64,000 bases of DNA from Cardinalis cardinalis (taxonomy: Eukaryota; Chordata; Aves; Passeriformes; Cardinalidae), in contig JACDOX010000115.1 of the NCBI GenBank assembly GCA_014549065.1, positions 1,346,828 to 1,410,827 on the forward strand. Reading direction: 5' to 3'. Under the pieces are notes generated by a model, which was not told where the DNA came from, did no database searches, and worked only from the letters and a program-made list of their open reading frames with translations. Numbering within the stretch: the first letter of the stretch is position 1; each line of letters opens with the position of its first letter. The position numbers and the translations under genes are program-made. Below, one piece after another: positions 1 through 10,779 of this stretch.

Positions 1-314
1 ACCCACCAGCCAGGCAGCTCCACCCTGCCCACTCCTTTCCATGAGGATGAAGGGCACACAGAGAAAATAACAAGTCTAGAACCTAGGTACCCCTTAAAGG
101 CTTGAGGACCTTGACACCACAGGTGTTTGCAAGAGCCTCTTTTTTCTCTAGCTGCATCAGGACAGTATTTCAGATATGATTTACTGTCTAGACACAGCAT
201 ACTATCACACAGGACAAGTGAAGAAGACTGAGAGCAGCAGAGTGTGGAAAACAGACTGGCCCAATCTTTTTCTTTTTTAAAAAACAGTGCAGTGTGCAGT
301 CCACATCAACATCC

Positions 315-547
315 TCACAAAAATGCCTGATCTGTCCTGCACCTCAGAAGCTGGCTGCTGAAAACAATCCAGAATACAATTAAAACATGGATTCTGTTAA
401 TTTTCACTTCCCTCTGCAATTTTGTAACTGTCTCATCCATCAATTTTGAAAGAACATTAATAGTGGCATCAGCTGGCTCTCCACCTCCTCTGCTGAGGCA
501 GCTTTTTCCAACCCCTGTCCCTGCCTCTAAACATCTGACCACAGATG
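315..547 (-). CDS. Weak candidate 3'-terminal exon
   Basis: On the minus strand a long pyrimidine tract ending in CACAG (548-585) is a good 3' splice acceptor. From 547 downward one frame stays open for 77 codons to a TGA at 317-315. The middle of the peptide is lysine/glutamate rich and helix-like (near LSKLMDETVTKLQREVK), followed by a hydrophobic run (IHVLIVFWIVF). A second possible exon, 884-961, has a good donor (AAGAG|GTGAGG) and would join in the same frame, which happens one time in three by chance. I see no polyadenylation signal close behind the stop. I do not recognise the protein; a chance frame or a lncRNA exon is equally possible. Confidence 0.18.
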
Positions 548-883
548 CTGTGAGGAAGAGGAGAGGAGGGAGGCAAACCAGGGGTGGAGAGAGGCCAGCA
601 GGGCACACTTGACATGGGGGACAGCCCACAGAGGAGCTGGTTTTTTCCTAGGGGAGCTATTGCAACTTACAGTGCCTGAAGTTCTGCCTAAGCACGCTTA
701 CTTCAAAAGAAAACTGCACACACGAAATAGAGAGAACAAGGTTCTATCAGGGATTAAGTGAAGCCTATCCAAGCACAGACCAAATCCNAGGCACACAGGC
801 TCACCACCACCTTCCAGGCTGGAGATGCCTATACCAGTGTTTTCTGCTGTTTACCCTCTCGCCCCACAAAACCTGTCCCTCAC

Positions 884-961
884 CTCTTAAAGATGTGTAG
901 ATGTGTCCATTGATACAAGCCATTTCTCCCAGCAACCTTCCAGAGGGGCTTGACAAAGTCC
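884..961 (-). other. Weak candidate internal exon
   Basis: A 78-base minus-strand interval lies between a mediocre acceptor (TTCTAG at 962-967) and a strong donor (AAGAG|GTGAGG, GT at 883-882). Two of its three frames are open. One of them continues in frame into the candidate exon at 315-547. No protein family is recognisable. The support is splice-site consensus only, and such pairs occur by chance every few kilobases. Confidence 0.13.
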
Positions 962-2556
962 CTAGAACCTCAAGAACTTTCAGGTAAGAGCTGAAGAAAA
1001 GTCCCATGTTCCTGTTAATTGTCTCTCCTCAAACATATGAAGTTCAGTAATCAAATACTGGCTCTTGGACTTACACACACAGTGGCAATGCAAGAGAAAA
1101 ATCAGCCAGTGCCAGTTTTTAGCATCTGGCTCATTAATTATTTTGTAAAGGTGTACAGTCCTTGGAGTNATCTGAAACTTTTTAAGACACTCTGACATTA
1201 TTTTATTAATCTAGTTTGACATGGTTTATAGTGATCATGGCCATGATTCATACCAAAAACTCCCAAGAACACAAGTCTGACTTTTAAATTATTATCATCC
1301 CAAATGTTTCACTGCAGGTCAGCCTGGTCTGTTCCAAGACCAGATTTGTTGGCAAGCATATTTTCATTGCTGGTACATCCACTTTTCCTCATGTAGTAAA
1401 ATGACACAAAAAATCCTAAAGTAAATAAAGAAAGCCTATTGTTATGCTCATTTGAACACAATCAGAAATTGTCTACATCATTCTTTCTTGCTGCTGCATG
1501 AGGTTGGTATTAAACCACCCCCCTCCCCTGAATAAAGATGTAGGAAGAGACTCGTAAATTGGTCAGAAGACAGAAGTGCAGACATCTAATGACTTGCTGG
1601 AACAACAGACACCACTTTTCTGGAAAGCAGCCAAGCTCACCAACTTGCATTTCAGCCAGAAGCTCAGCCTCCAGAACCTGCACACTCTTTCTTGCACTAT
1701 CATGCTGCTATTCATTTCCAGAAAATAAAAAAAAAAGCATGAGCAACTAGTGTTCCTCACTATGAACTGTTGCAATTTCAGTATCATATTTCACNCCATA
1801 GAAGGTAGGTGACATCAAGCAAGGCTGCATACAACAAAATACTGAAGAACAGGGTGGAACACAACATATTCTTTAGATACAAGGTATAAATAGAGTTGGC
1901 CTAAAGCAGCCATTTCCCCATTGCTTGATCTCAAAGTATCCCATAGTAATGGGTCTGGTCTAAAAGTAAGGAAGATGAATCCTCTAAAATGCTTCAAAGG
2001 CATTGGGCTGGCCTTCACCTACAGTTTGAACAAGCAAAAATTACAGATCTACACTGGAATCAAAATAGTACATAACTGTACCAGGCTANCCAGGACCTCT
2101 GGAAAATTATAAGTGGCACCAGAAAGAACAGGCTAAAGTGATGTTACCTGAGAACATGGAGAGAAGCAGATGGCATTTGTTAGGGGGACACAGAAACTGG
2201 GGGAAAGGAGGGAGGACTGGGAAGGGCAAGTTTAAGAGGACAACTAGGCTGCTATGCAGTGCAGAGCAGAAGAGACACAAACAAGTTAAAGAGGACTTGG
2301 GAAGCACCAGCACTCTGCCTACCCTATCTTTAACTGGGATCTGACGCTATCCAGACTCTGGACTGCAAAGCCCCCCAGTACAGCACCATACAACCTGCTG
2401 AGCATGTCATCCCACTCCAGCCACTGACCACCATCCATACCAAACAGCGCTCCTCACCAGGCCCTTATCTCATGGGTTAGAAATTAATGTTACATCCTAA
2501 GGGTCTGTGCTCTCTGGATGACTCAGGCCACTGCAGATTCACATGTCAAGGCCTAA

Positions 2557-2602
2557 TTTTTATTTATTTTATTTATCTCCTAATATNTTATTTATTTATC
2601 TC
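2557..2602. repeat. (TTTA)n-like low-complexity repeat
   Basis: Two T/A-rich blocks of TTTA units each end in the same 'atttatctcct' string, separated by a short spacer containing one N. This looks like a small diverged tetranucleotide repeat that has duplicated once. Confidence 0.7.
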
Positions 2603-3935
2603 CTGCTTTTCCCTTTGTACAGTTATAAAATTAAACCTAGCTATGGTATTTTTTTAATACAAAGACTGCAAACTTGGTCACTTCAAAATTAGGAGGTATC
2701 ATGAAGACTACCTATACAACCTTCACCCCACCTCTGTATATATCTGCACTGACTCCTTCCAATTCAATGATCACAAACCATTTGAGCTCTAGAAATAATC
2801 TGCTTTCAAAAAAAGGCAGTTAAGGTTGTGTGATAAAAGCAACAGCTATCCCTCAAACCCTGACTCTCTCAGTGAATGTCAGAAACATTAGCGAACAAAG
2901 CAATGCAGGAAGAAAGAGACAACCACCTTGCATGAGGAAGNTGGACATACCATCTACAGGCAGGAATTACGTCCTCCTTGGCTTCACACTTAACCTTTTA
3001 AGAAGCTCAGCAAGTCTCTGAAACCAGTTTTCTCTTCCGGTGACCCCCAATGGGGCAGTTCCACGCTCAAGACAAGGCATTTAGGGCTAATCTACAGACA
3101 CCAGCAACTGAGATCAGCTGTCCTTACACTTCCATCAGATGAACTGCTACATCATGCCAGGTATTCTGGGATGAGTGAAAATAAAACCATACCAAAGTAC
3201 CTCTTTTATGTAGCCAAAACTGAAGGTGCTTCAATCTCCTGAGATTAATTTGTTCTTTGACTTCATTCCTCAACTATGAAAACACACACAATACCTGTAC
3301 CTGATATGCTGCAAGAATAACTTCTCCACCAGAGAAAGCCCTCCAGGAAGGAATTAGCAACTGTTCAGTTCAAGGTCTGGGTAGGGTGTAAAATAAATAG
3401 ATGTAGAGACACATGGAGAAAGTAAATGTGGGGAAGAGAAAATGAATTATGCAGCAATTACCTATCCAGTGAAAAAGGGACTCTGTGAAAGGGAAAAAAT
3501 GATGCAATTACAGAATTAAAGATTGTATCATAATGCAGATGCAAAGGGGAGTTCTGCAACATTAGTCCTGGAACTTCAATGCTTTTGTCCACCTGATTTT
3601 GTAACCCCATTGTTCCCCTGATATCATTATTTTGTAAGCAATTGAAATGNAACACAATTATGTGATCATATGTTTGTATCTTTTCATCATTAGTAACATG
3701 CGGAACAACCAGCAGCCTCTGCTCCCAACATGATGGATGCCTCCAGCATATGGCTGTGAACAACTCCCTTTCTTCCACCTTTATCTGAGGTAAAGAGTAG
3801 GGAGAAGAAAGGGAGCTTTTATGCTTCAATTCCATGCACAAACATTTGAGGATTTTGGGGTTGTTTCAGAGGACGAAACCAAGACCAATATCAATCACCT
3901 ACTCTGAAGCTGATTGTCACAAATCAGATTTTATG

Positions 3936-4012
3936 AACAGAGGCACTGAGCAGCCGATGTGCTTTGCCCAAGGTCAGAAGGAAAGTTCCCAAGGCCTGGA
4001 TCCCAAATGACC
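3936..4012 (+). repeat. MIR-like SINE fragment
   Basis: The order of short blocks matches the central to 3' part of the MIR family of ancient amniote SINEs: 'gaggcactgag', then 'tttgcccaaggtca', then a diverged 'cctggatccca' block. The match is heavily diverged, as expected for an element shared by birds and mammals, and no tail or target duplication is visible. This was judged by eye from the family consensus. Confidence 0.4.
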
Positions 4013-7000
4013 CCACTAACAGCCTTCTGACCAAGCCACTGAATCCCTCCTACCTCCACAATAACACTTTCTAAAGTGCAACCATTGCTCCTAACTGCAG
4101 GTCAGGAGAAGCCCATCATATCCAGGCTGTGTTTCTGTGTTTGTGGATAGATGCAGCCAATGAGCAACTTCAGGGAGAGCATCATATAAAATACAACTGG
4201 CAAGCAAACATTACAGCTGTATGTGTTCATACTGAATGATAATTGTTACATTGGGTCTTTTAAGTAAATTACCTTGCATACATCCAACTTCAGGCCAATT
4301 GCNAACATGTTTCTCAGCATCTGGGTCACCCTGCTTTGTGAGGGAAAGCAGCTGCAATAGCAACAACCCAACTTGTTTTATTTGCAAGATGGTATTAGCT
4401 GGCAAGAGGCAGTGTGTCTGACACCATGCTCCCTATGCAGGCTTCATGCTTTTTAAAAACGTTTATTTGCCTCTATANGTCCCCTGTTGCAAACACACAC
4501 CCAGGCTTTCTTTTAAGTAGTACTTTCATCTTGTCTGTGGGGTGCTGGCAGCTACTACCACAAGTTTTACATGATCTTGTGCACCTAACAAAGGAAGTTT
4601 CACTTCTATCTTTCCCCATCCTCAGAGAGCAGAGTTTGCAAAACCAAGAGCTNTCAAATCCTTGAGGTGCAGTCATTCAGAGCCTGCAGCGTCCCAGGCA
4701 CTCAGGTCACACCAGCTCTTCTCAGTGCACATCTTTTGGAAAAGCTCCACCATGGAAAAGTCCACTGTGGCTGGTAATGGAAACATTGCAATCCTTCCCT
4801 CTTGGCATGCAACCTGCTCAGTTCAGTTTAAAAGCTAACAGAGAAAGCACTGCACCATCCCTAAAGGTATAGGGGTAGCACTACAGCTAACAGGAATAGG
4901 CAAGAAAACACCACAGTCATGTTTTANCCCACATCTGCCTGCTTCAGGATTTCTGAAGCTTGGGTGGCTGGCATCTTCAGAGGAGGGACCGGCAAAGCCT
5001 TGTCCAAGCCCAAGAGTCCATTCTACCACAGTCATGTACCATGCCAAGATACCAGTGGTCAGAGATGGTGTTTATGGAGGGGGAAAAGTGAAGCAAGAGA
5101 CGTTCTGCTTCACTAAGTGACATATCCCTAACAGTGTAGAGAATTACACTTGGATGCCGGAGATGCCCAGGCAGAGTTTTTGTGTGGGGAAAGGGAGTAG
5201 TATTTTGCCTCATTAGCATGACTTGATGCTCCACATCCTCTGTAAACCATGATGGGGAGCCAGCTATACAGTTCCTTCCTTCACCTCACCTTTGAGAGAT
5301 GCATCTGGTTTTACCTAGATCTATATGGGTGTTTGAGATTTACCTTGGCCCTCTGAGGTGTCACATAATATTTTGACATTAGAGCCTGACACTGGTGGTC
5401 TCTGCAGGGCCATGCCGTATGCCCCACATCAACAGGTTTGCATCATCTGACAATCAGCAGCAACAAAAAGAGTATCAAAATGCACAGTGGGTGAGGAATT
5501 GCATGTGCATCCCATAAATGCTCAACACCTCTGACACTCCTATTTCTACTGTCAATGCTTGTCTTTTCCTTCAGTCCAGGTCTGGAAGAAATGTGCTCAC
5601 CACATCCAGCACAGCTATACTGTCTAGCACAGACACAGACTGGGTGAGGGTAAATCTCTTTTCTTAGTACAATGGTGTCCACACTTCAGAGGCAGACGCC
5701 TCAAGACAGCCATGCCAAACCAGCTGCATCTATACTGGGATGCTCAGCAACACACAAGCACGTCCCTGACATCCCACAGCAGCACCTCAGCCCAAGAGCA
5801 CACCTCCCTAAAGTCACTCTGGGGAGGTAGAGGGCTGTGTGGGAATCCAAGACTGGATTCACTCACAGAAGCTGCTGTGGGAGAAAATTATAGCACTGAA
5901 TGTTACCAGTGTCAAATTATCACTGAATTCAACAGGATGGCTGGCATCAGTGAACACTCACATCATCACAGTGCCATTGCACACGTGCAAAGTGTTTGCC
6001 CATGCACACACACCTCTGTTAAGTCCTGCCCAGCACGCGTATTCCCATCTGCTCCAACGCTCACATCCCCAGGTGTCCTGGAGGTCAGAGAAAGCAGGCC
6101 TGTCCAAGCTGTGGCTGTCAGCCCACAAGCCTTCCTAAATCTCATGTGGCTCTAGTTTGACAAACCAAAGGGTAGCCATGCTGCAAGGAAGAGTAACAAA
6201 CAGGAGTCATCTGTGGGACATCTGTGTCCTCTGCCCTCCTGCCCCTGCAGCTCCCTTCAATGCTGCCTCACATCCATCCCTGCCCTAGATGCCACNCACA
6301 CCCTGCAAACTGGCCAGGGCTGCAGAGCTGCTGCATGTTCGACCACCACACATGCAATGCCTGGCTGGACACCCACTACCAGGCAAAACAGAGAGTAGCT
6401 GTAGGCAGTCTAGTTTTCATCAGAGAGAGCACTGCTTCAAAGATTTCCCTGTCACCCACTACTCTTAACAAACGTAAGTGGGAAATGAATGATCTTCCAG
6501 ACTGCCAACCATTGGTGCAATCTGGTTGAAACTAGCCAAACAGGAGACAAACAGTACTCATTTCCTGGAGAAACTAAGTTAAAATGAAATAAAATAAAAC
6601 CAGATGAAAATCATGATGTTTGATTAGTGGTGTTCCCATGTTCTGCTACAACTCAAAAAACAACGCCTTGCTCAATCCAGCCTGTGAGCTGCATGGCACA
6701 CAATGCAGTTCAGCTCCGTAACTACCCAGATGTTACACATCTGGAGCGGGNAGGGGCAAATTTCAAACTTATTTATGTCTGGGGGTTGCTCTGAAGGGGT
6801 AATTTCTGCAGCAGAAAAACAGGGCAAGGGGATTTGCATCTGAAAGCGGTGAAATGCTTTGTCAGGGCTGAAGAACTATCACTCAGATCTCAGGGTGAAA
6901 GCAGCTCTCCTTCACAACCCTAGAAATGAATTCAATCTGGAGACCTCAGCATCCTTCTCCTTGCCTTCTCCAGCGTCCCCTTAACCCATGCTGCTGGTGC

Positions 7001-9605
7001 CTGGCCACCATCACTGCTTTTAGGGCAGGGGGCAGCTCTGCTGCAGTCAGACCAGCAAATGTTGAGCCCTGGCCAGTCCAGGACCCAGGGAGAGGCTGCA
7101 CTGATGAGGGCTGGGAGGGTTTCCTCGAACCCCACTCGCTGTGACAGATGATGCTACAGAGCTGCATCAGTTCCAAGGACTCCTCTGCTCCCTTCGCAGA
7201 GCTCAGCACAGCAGGAGGAAACAGCAGCGACAAAGCAAGAAAGCAACTCCAGACAGACTCAGAAACAGCTGTGGAATTTCTCTGAAGAGCTGCCTTCTGT
7301 AAGGGGAGGAAAGCCCAGCCTTCCATCTGACTTCCAGCCCACCCACCCACCGGATAGAGGCAAAGCATAAGAACAGGAGAAAATTTAAGGCATGCCAAGA
7401 TCCCAGGCTCTGGAAACTAGTTTCCCACATGCTCCACAAAAAGAGCACTCACACCCAAATTCTGCTGCTTTGAACTTGGATTGCACACCATTTACTCAGC
7501 TGAATAACCACACTCAAGTCAGAGACATTACTTGCCTGAATATCTNCTACTCGGTGTATGGAAGGGGGCTGCAGAACTGGCTGATAAATAAACACAGGTA
7601 TACAAAAGGCAGTCTAAGGACATTTGATCTTCTTTAAAAATGCGTGATCTTCTTAAAAAGGCTAGAGCCCCGGGCAAGTCCCAAAGTCAACAACCACGTG
7701 ATCAGAACCACAAATCACCAGGTCTTCAGTAGATTCATGTCAACTGATCACGGAATAATCTAAATTCATTCATACCAAAGACCTGTATCCTCCAGGCCTC
7801 ATCAACTGATTGAGGTCACAGTCTGAAAAATATTTCACTGGCTTAGAAAACTAAATTCTGCTCAAAAGGATGGCTTGAGCATTTAGGAGTATAAGCCTCA
7901 TTAGCTTCCAGCAAGACTTCAAGCCCCAAGCACAAACTAATGCTCCATAAAACTCCAGCACAGAAGCACCACTGCTCCTGCTCTGCCAGCACTGGTCCCA
8001 AGTATGGTCACCTGTTCTGGATGGAAACCAAACATGATGTGGCATTTGTTCTCAGCCCCGTGCAAGGCAAAATGATGGGCAGTTCACACCCTAGAAAGCT
8101 TATGAGAGGCAGCCCTGAGATTGAAATCTCCTTACGTAAACTTGCTTTCAAGTATCCCTCTAATTTCACTGGGGCAACTCACATGACTGAAATTAAACCT
8201 GTGCTGAAGCCTCTGCTGGACTGTGGCTGGTAGAGCTTCTGATCCAGTTCATCGAGGGGTCAAGGTGAGAACCCTGAACTGAAGCCCAAAGCAGGTATGA
8301 CAAAAACATATCCACGGATTTTGGCAAAGCTGNAGGACCAAGTGAGTCCCTCGGGGAAGGGTGACCAGCACCCAGAAGGATCTACTTGCCCGTTCCCTGG
8401 GCACTCTGCTAAGCCACAGCAGGTCTTTGGATGAGAGGCTCATTCTGAGTTCTTACATTTCCATGTATAACTTAAACACATAATATTAAGGCCAAAATAA
8501 TATTTATTGTCTTCCTGGCATTTCTAATCTGGATCTCTCACAGCACTATCCAATACTCCCAAGAAGACTTTGCAATATATTTCTATCACATGTGGTCCAA
8601 CCAACTTTCCCCCAGAAAAGCAGCAAAAACCAGGTATCAGTTTACTTTGTCTTCACATACCTGGCCAGCTGTCCAAAACCTCTGAGAGACCTCACAGCTT
8701 TAAGCCAGAGGCTTGGCAGTTTAACTCTACTGCCAGCTTGTGCATAGTGGGAATTTTCCACAGAGCCCTGTCCCAACAGCCACGGGCACACCAGTGCCAC
8801 CAGTGCCACGGCCAGCAACCGCACAAGGCTGTCCCAGCTTTGCAGTCCTCAGCCAGGGCTACTTTTACATTCCACCTTTCATGCAACTAGTAAGAATGCA
8901 AAATCCAGCCGCACACTGTTACATAGACAAGAACAGAGTTTTCAGCAGGTTTTTTTTCCCCAGATTGCTATTGTTGTCATCCCATAGGCTCTACATTAGC
9001 GCAGACTCGCTGGGCATTTCAAAAAGGCCTGTGGTACAGAAAGGCTGAGAACAGGACCTTCGTACTCATCCTAAGTTGAAAGGCTACAAGTAATTTCCAA
9101 CAGTCTAAATCAGACAAAAAAATCTAAGTAAATCTGTATCAAAAACTCTCTCTGAAACATACTAGTTNAAAACAAAAATAAAAGGCAAACAAAAACAAAC
9201 TGCAGGCCATATCGATGAGGAGGAGGAAGAGTTTCAGTGAGCAAACAAGCGCAGAGGAATTACTATGTTTACAGTTCAATTAATGGGACCTTATTGAAAT
9301 CCCCTTTACAATTTTTTTTTTCTTTTGGTAAGACACCTATTACACAAACACACACTCATAATGCCTTAATGCCTCGTCGGCTGGCACTCTGGTGCACGTA
9401 TCCTGTGTATCCACACATTTCAGGAGAGGCAGAGCTGCTCCCGGAGAAGTCCCTCCACCGGACGGCGTATCGGAACAAAGCGCTTGGGTGACGGATGTCG
9501 GCAGGGTCCGTAAATCACATTTTTGGCAGCTCGACCTCAGNTGGGTCGGCATCTAACGTCGTAAGGAACTCTCAGCGCTGCCGCTCCGCACAGCGGAGAC
9601 CGTAC

Positions 9606-9630
9606 CTGGGCAAAAGGCTTCATGCCTCTC
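9606..9630 (-). other. Possible 25-base microexon
   Basis: On the minus strand, an acceptor (pyrimidine-rich, ending CTGTAG) and a donor (CCCAG|GTACGG) enclose only 25 bases containing an ATG. It lies in the shore of the CpG island. Real microexons of this size exist, but here the evidence is two splice consensus matches and nothing else. Confidence 0.1.
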
Positions 9631-10023
9631 CTACAGGCTGGTTAAAAAAATAATTAAAGCCTTTTTCTAAAAGCCCGGCGAGATGTCTGGCACTTAATGA
9701 CAGCACTCGAGTTACCGCGTATCTTCTCCGCTAACTGCCGGCATAAGGAAGGGAAATCAACCCCAAAAAAAACCAAAAAAAGACCAAAACGAACCCAAAC
9801 CAACGCAAAAGCACCACCGAACCTCCCGCTGGAACAAAGGACCCCACCAAACCCCTCTAAGTTATCTGGATTTACTTGCTCGCAGAGCACACGGATAANA
9901 CTCCTCCGTTCGCAACAGCGCTGGTGCGATGCAGGCGCGACCCCGCCGGGTTTCGAAGTAACCTCGACTCCCGCCGTCCTCCCGGGACGCGGCGGCGACG
10001 GCGGGCGCTGCTCGGCCGCTCAC

Positions 10024-10272
10024 CTGCACCGCGCATCGCGCCGCGGCACCGCCCGGGGGGACCCCGCTNTGCCGCGGCCACCCGAGCGCGGCGGGGCCGG
10101 CCGGGGCAGGCGCTTACGAAACCCGCGTCTGCCCCTCGCCCGGGCGGGAGGCGTGGCGGGGGGCATCCGCGCCCGCGGCGGCCCCGCTCCCCGCCGGGAA
10201 GAGGAAGAGGCGCCCCCGCCGCTGGATCCACCGCGCGCGAGCATCGCCAGCCGCCCCGGGGGGAGGCCGGGA
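10024..10272 (-). CDS. Candidate first exon of a minus-strand gene (partial)
   Basis: A minus-strand frame runs out of the gap and stays open to a strong donor at 10024 (GCAG|GTGAGC). It encodes low-complexity serine/glycine, proline and arginine-rich peptide (for example a GGSSGGGASSSSRR stretch), which is common at the N-termini of CpG-island genes but also arises from any GC-rich DNA. An ATG only 13 bases before the donor (10034-10036) gives an alternative start. More than one frame is open, so coding cannot be claimed; a 5' untranslated exon is just as likely. The 5' end is lost in the N run. Confidence 0.25.
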
Positions 10273-10599
10273 NNNNNNNNNNNNNNNNNNNNNNNNNNNN
10301 NNNNNNNNNNNNNNNNNNNNNNNNNNNNNNNNNNNNNNNNNNNNNNNNNNNNNNNNNNNNNNNNNNNNNNNNNNNNNNNNNNNNNNNNNNNNNNNNNNNN
10401 NNNNNNNNNNNNNNNNNNNNNNNNNNNNNNNNNNNNNNNNNNNNNNNNNNNNNNNNNNNNNNNNNNNNNNNNNNNNNNNNNNNNNNNNNNNNNNNNNNNN
10501 NNNNNNNNNNNNNNNNNNNNNNNNNNNNNNNNNNNNNNNNNNNNNNNNNNNNNNNNNNNNNNNNNNNNNNNNNNNNNNNNNNNNNNNNNNNNNNNNNNN
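10273..10599. other. Assembly gap (327 N)
   Basis: Continuous run of N in the middle of the CpG island. Long open frames reported through it are artefacts because N codons cannot contain stops. Confidence 0.99.
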
Positions 10600-10779
10600 C
10601 CGGGGGGCCGGAGCGGGGCGGCCTCGCAGCAGCGGCAGTCGCGGACAGCCCGTGCCCCGCACGGCGCCACCCGGCCCCGCCAGCGGCAAGAGGGACGATG
10701 CAGCGGCCGGGGGATTCCTCAGGGCTGAGCAAGGGCTCTGCGGCTTTAAGCTGCAGCGTGTTGTGCCACCTGGCCCAAG
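10600..10779 (+). other. Candidate first exon of a plus-strand transcript
   Basis: Downstream of the gap a GC-rich stretch ends at a good donor, CAAG|GTGAGG (GT at 10780). An ATG at 10698-10700 begins a frame of 27 complete codons to the donor (MQRPGDSSGLSKGS...), with no similarity I recognise. It could be a coding first exon or a 5' untranslated exon. No partner acceptor downstream can be assigned with confidence; the strongest nearby plus-strand acceptor is at 13740. Confidence 0.25.

Larger units (their letters stand above)
1..9369. other. Non-coding flank, no recognised gene
   Basis: This stretch has ordinary CpG-poor vertebrate composition. No open frame in it resembles a protein family I recognise. 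The longer frames (127 aa on minus at 3458-3841, 147 aa on plus at 5712-6155, 150 aa on minus at 6946-7398) have no domain signature, and other frames are open alongside several of them, as expected by chance. Supportable contents are a (TTTA)-rich repeat at 2557-2602, a MIR-like fragment near 3936-4012, and weak minus-strand splice-site pairs at 315-547 and 884-961, listed separately. Confidence 0.6.

Noticed and set aside
5712..6155. 147-codon plus-strand frame
   Set aside because: No family signature, another plus frame is open inside it, and the length is within what chance gives in 64 kb.
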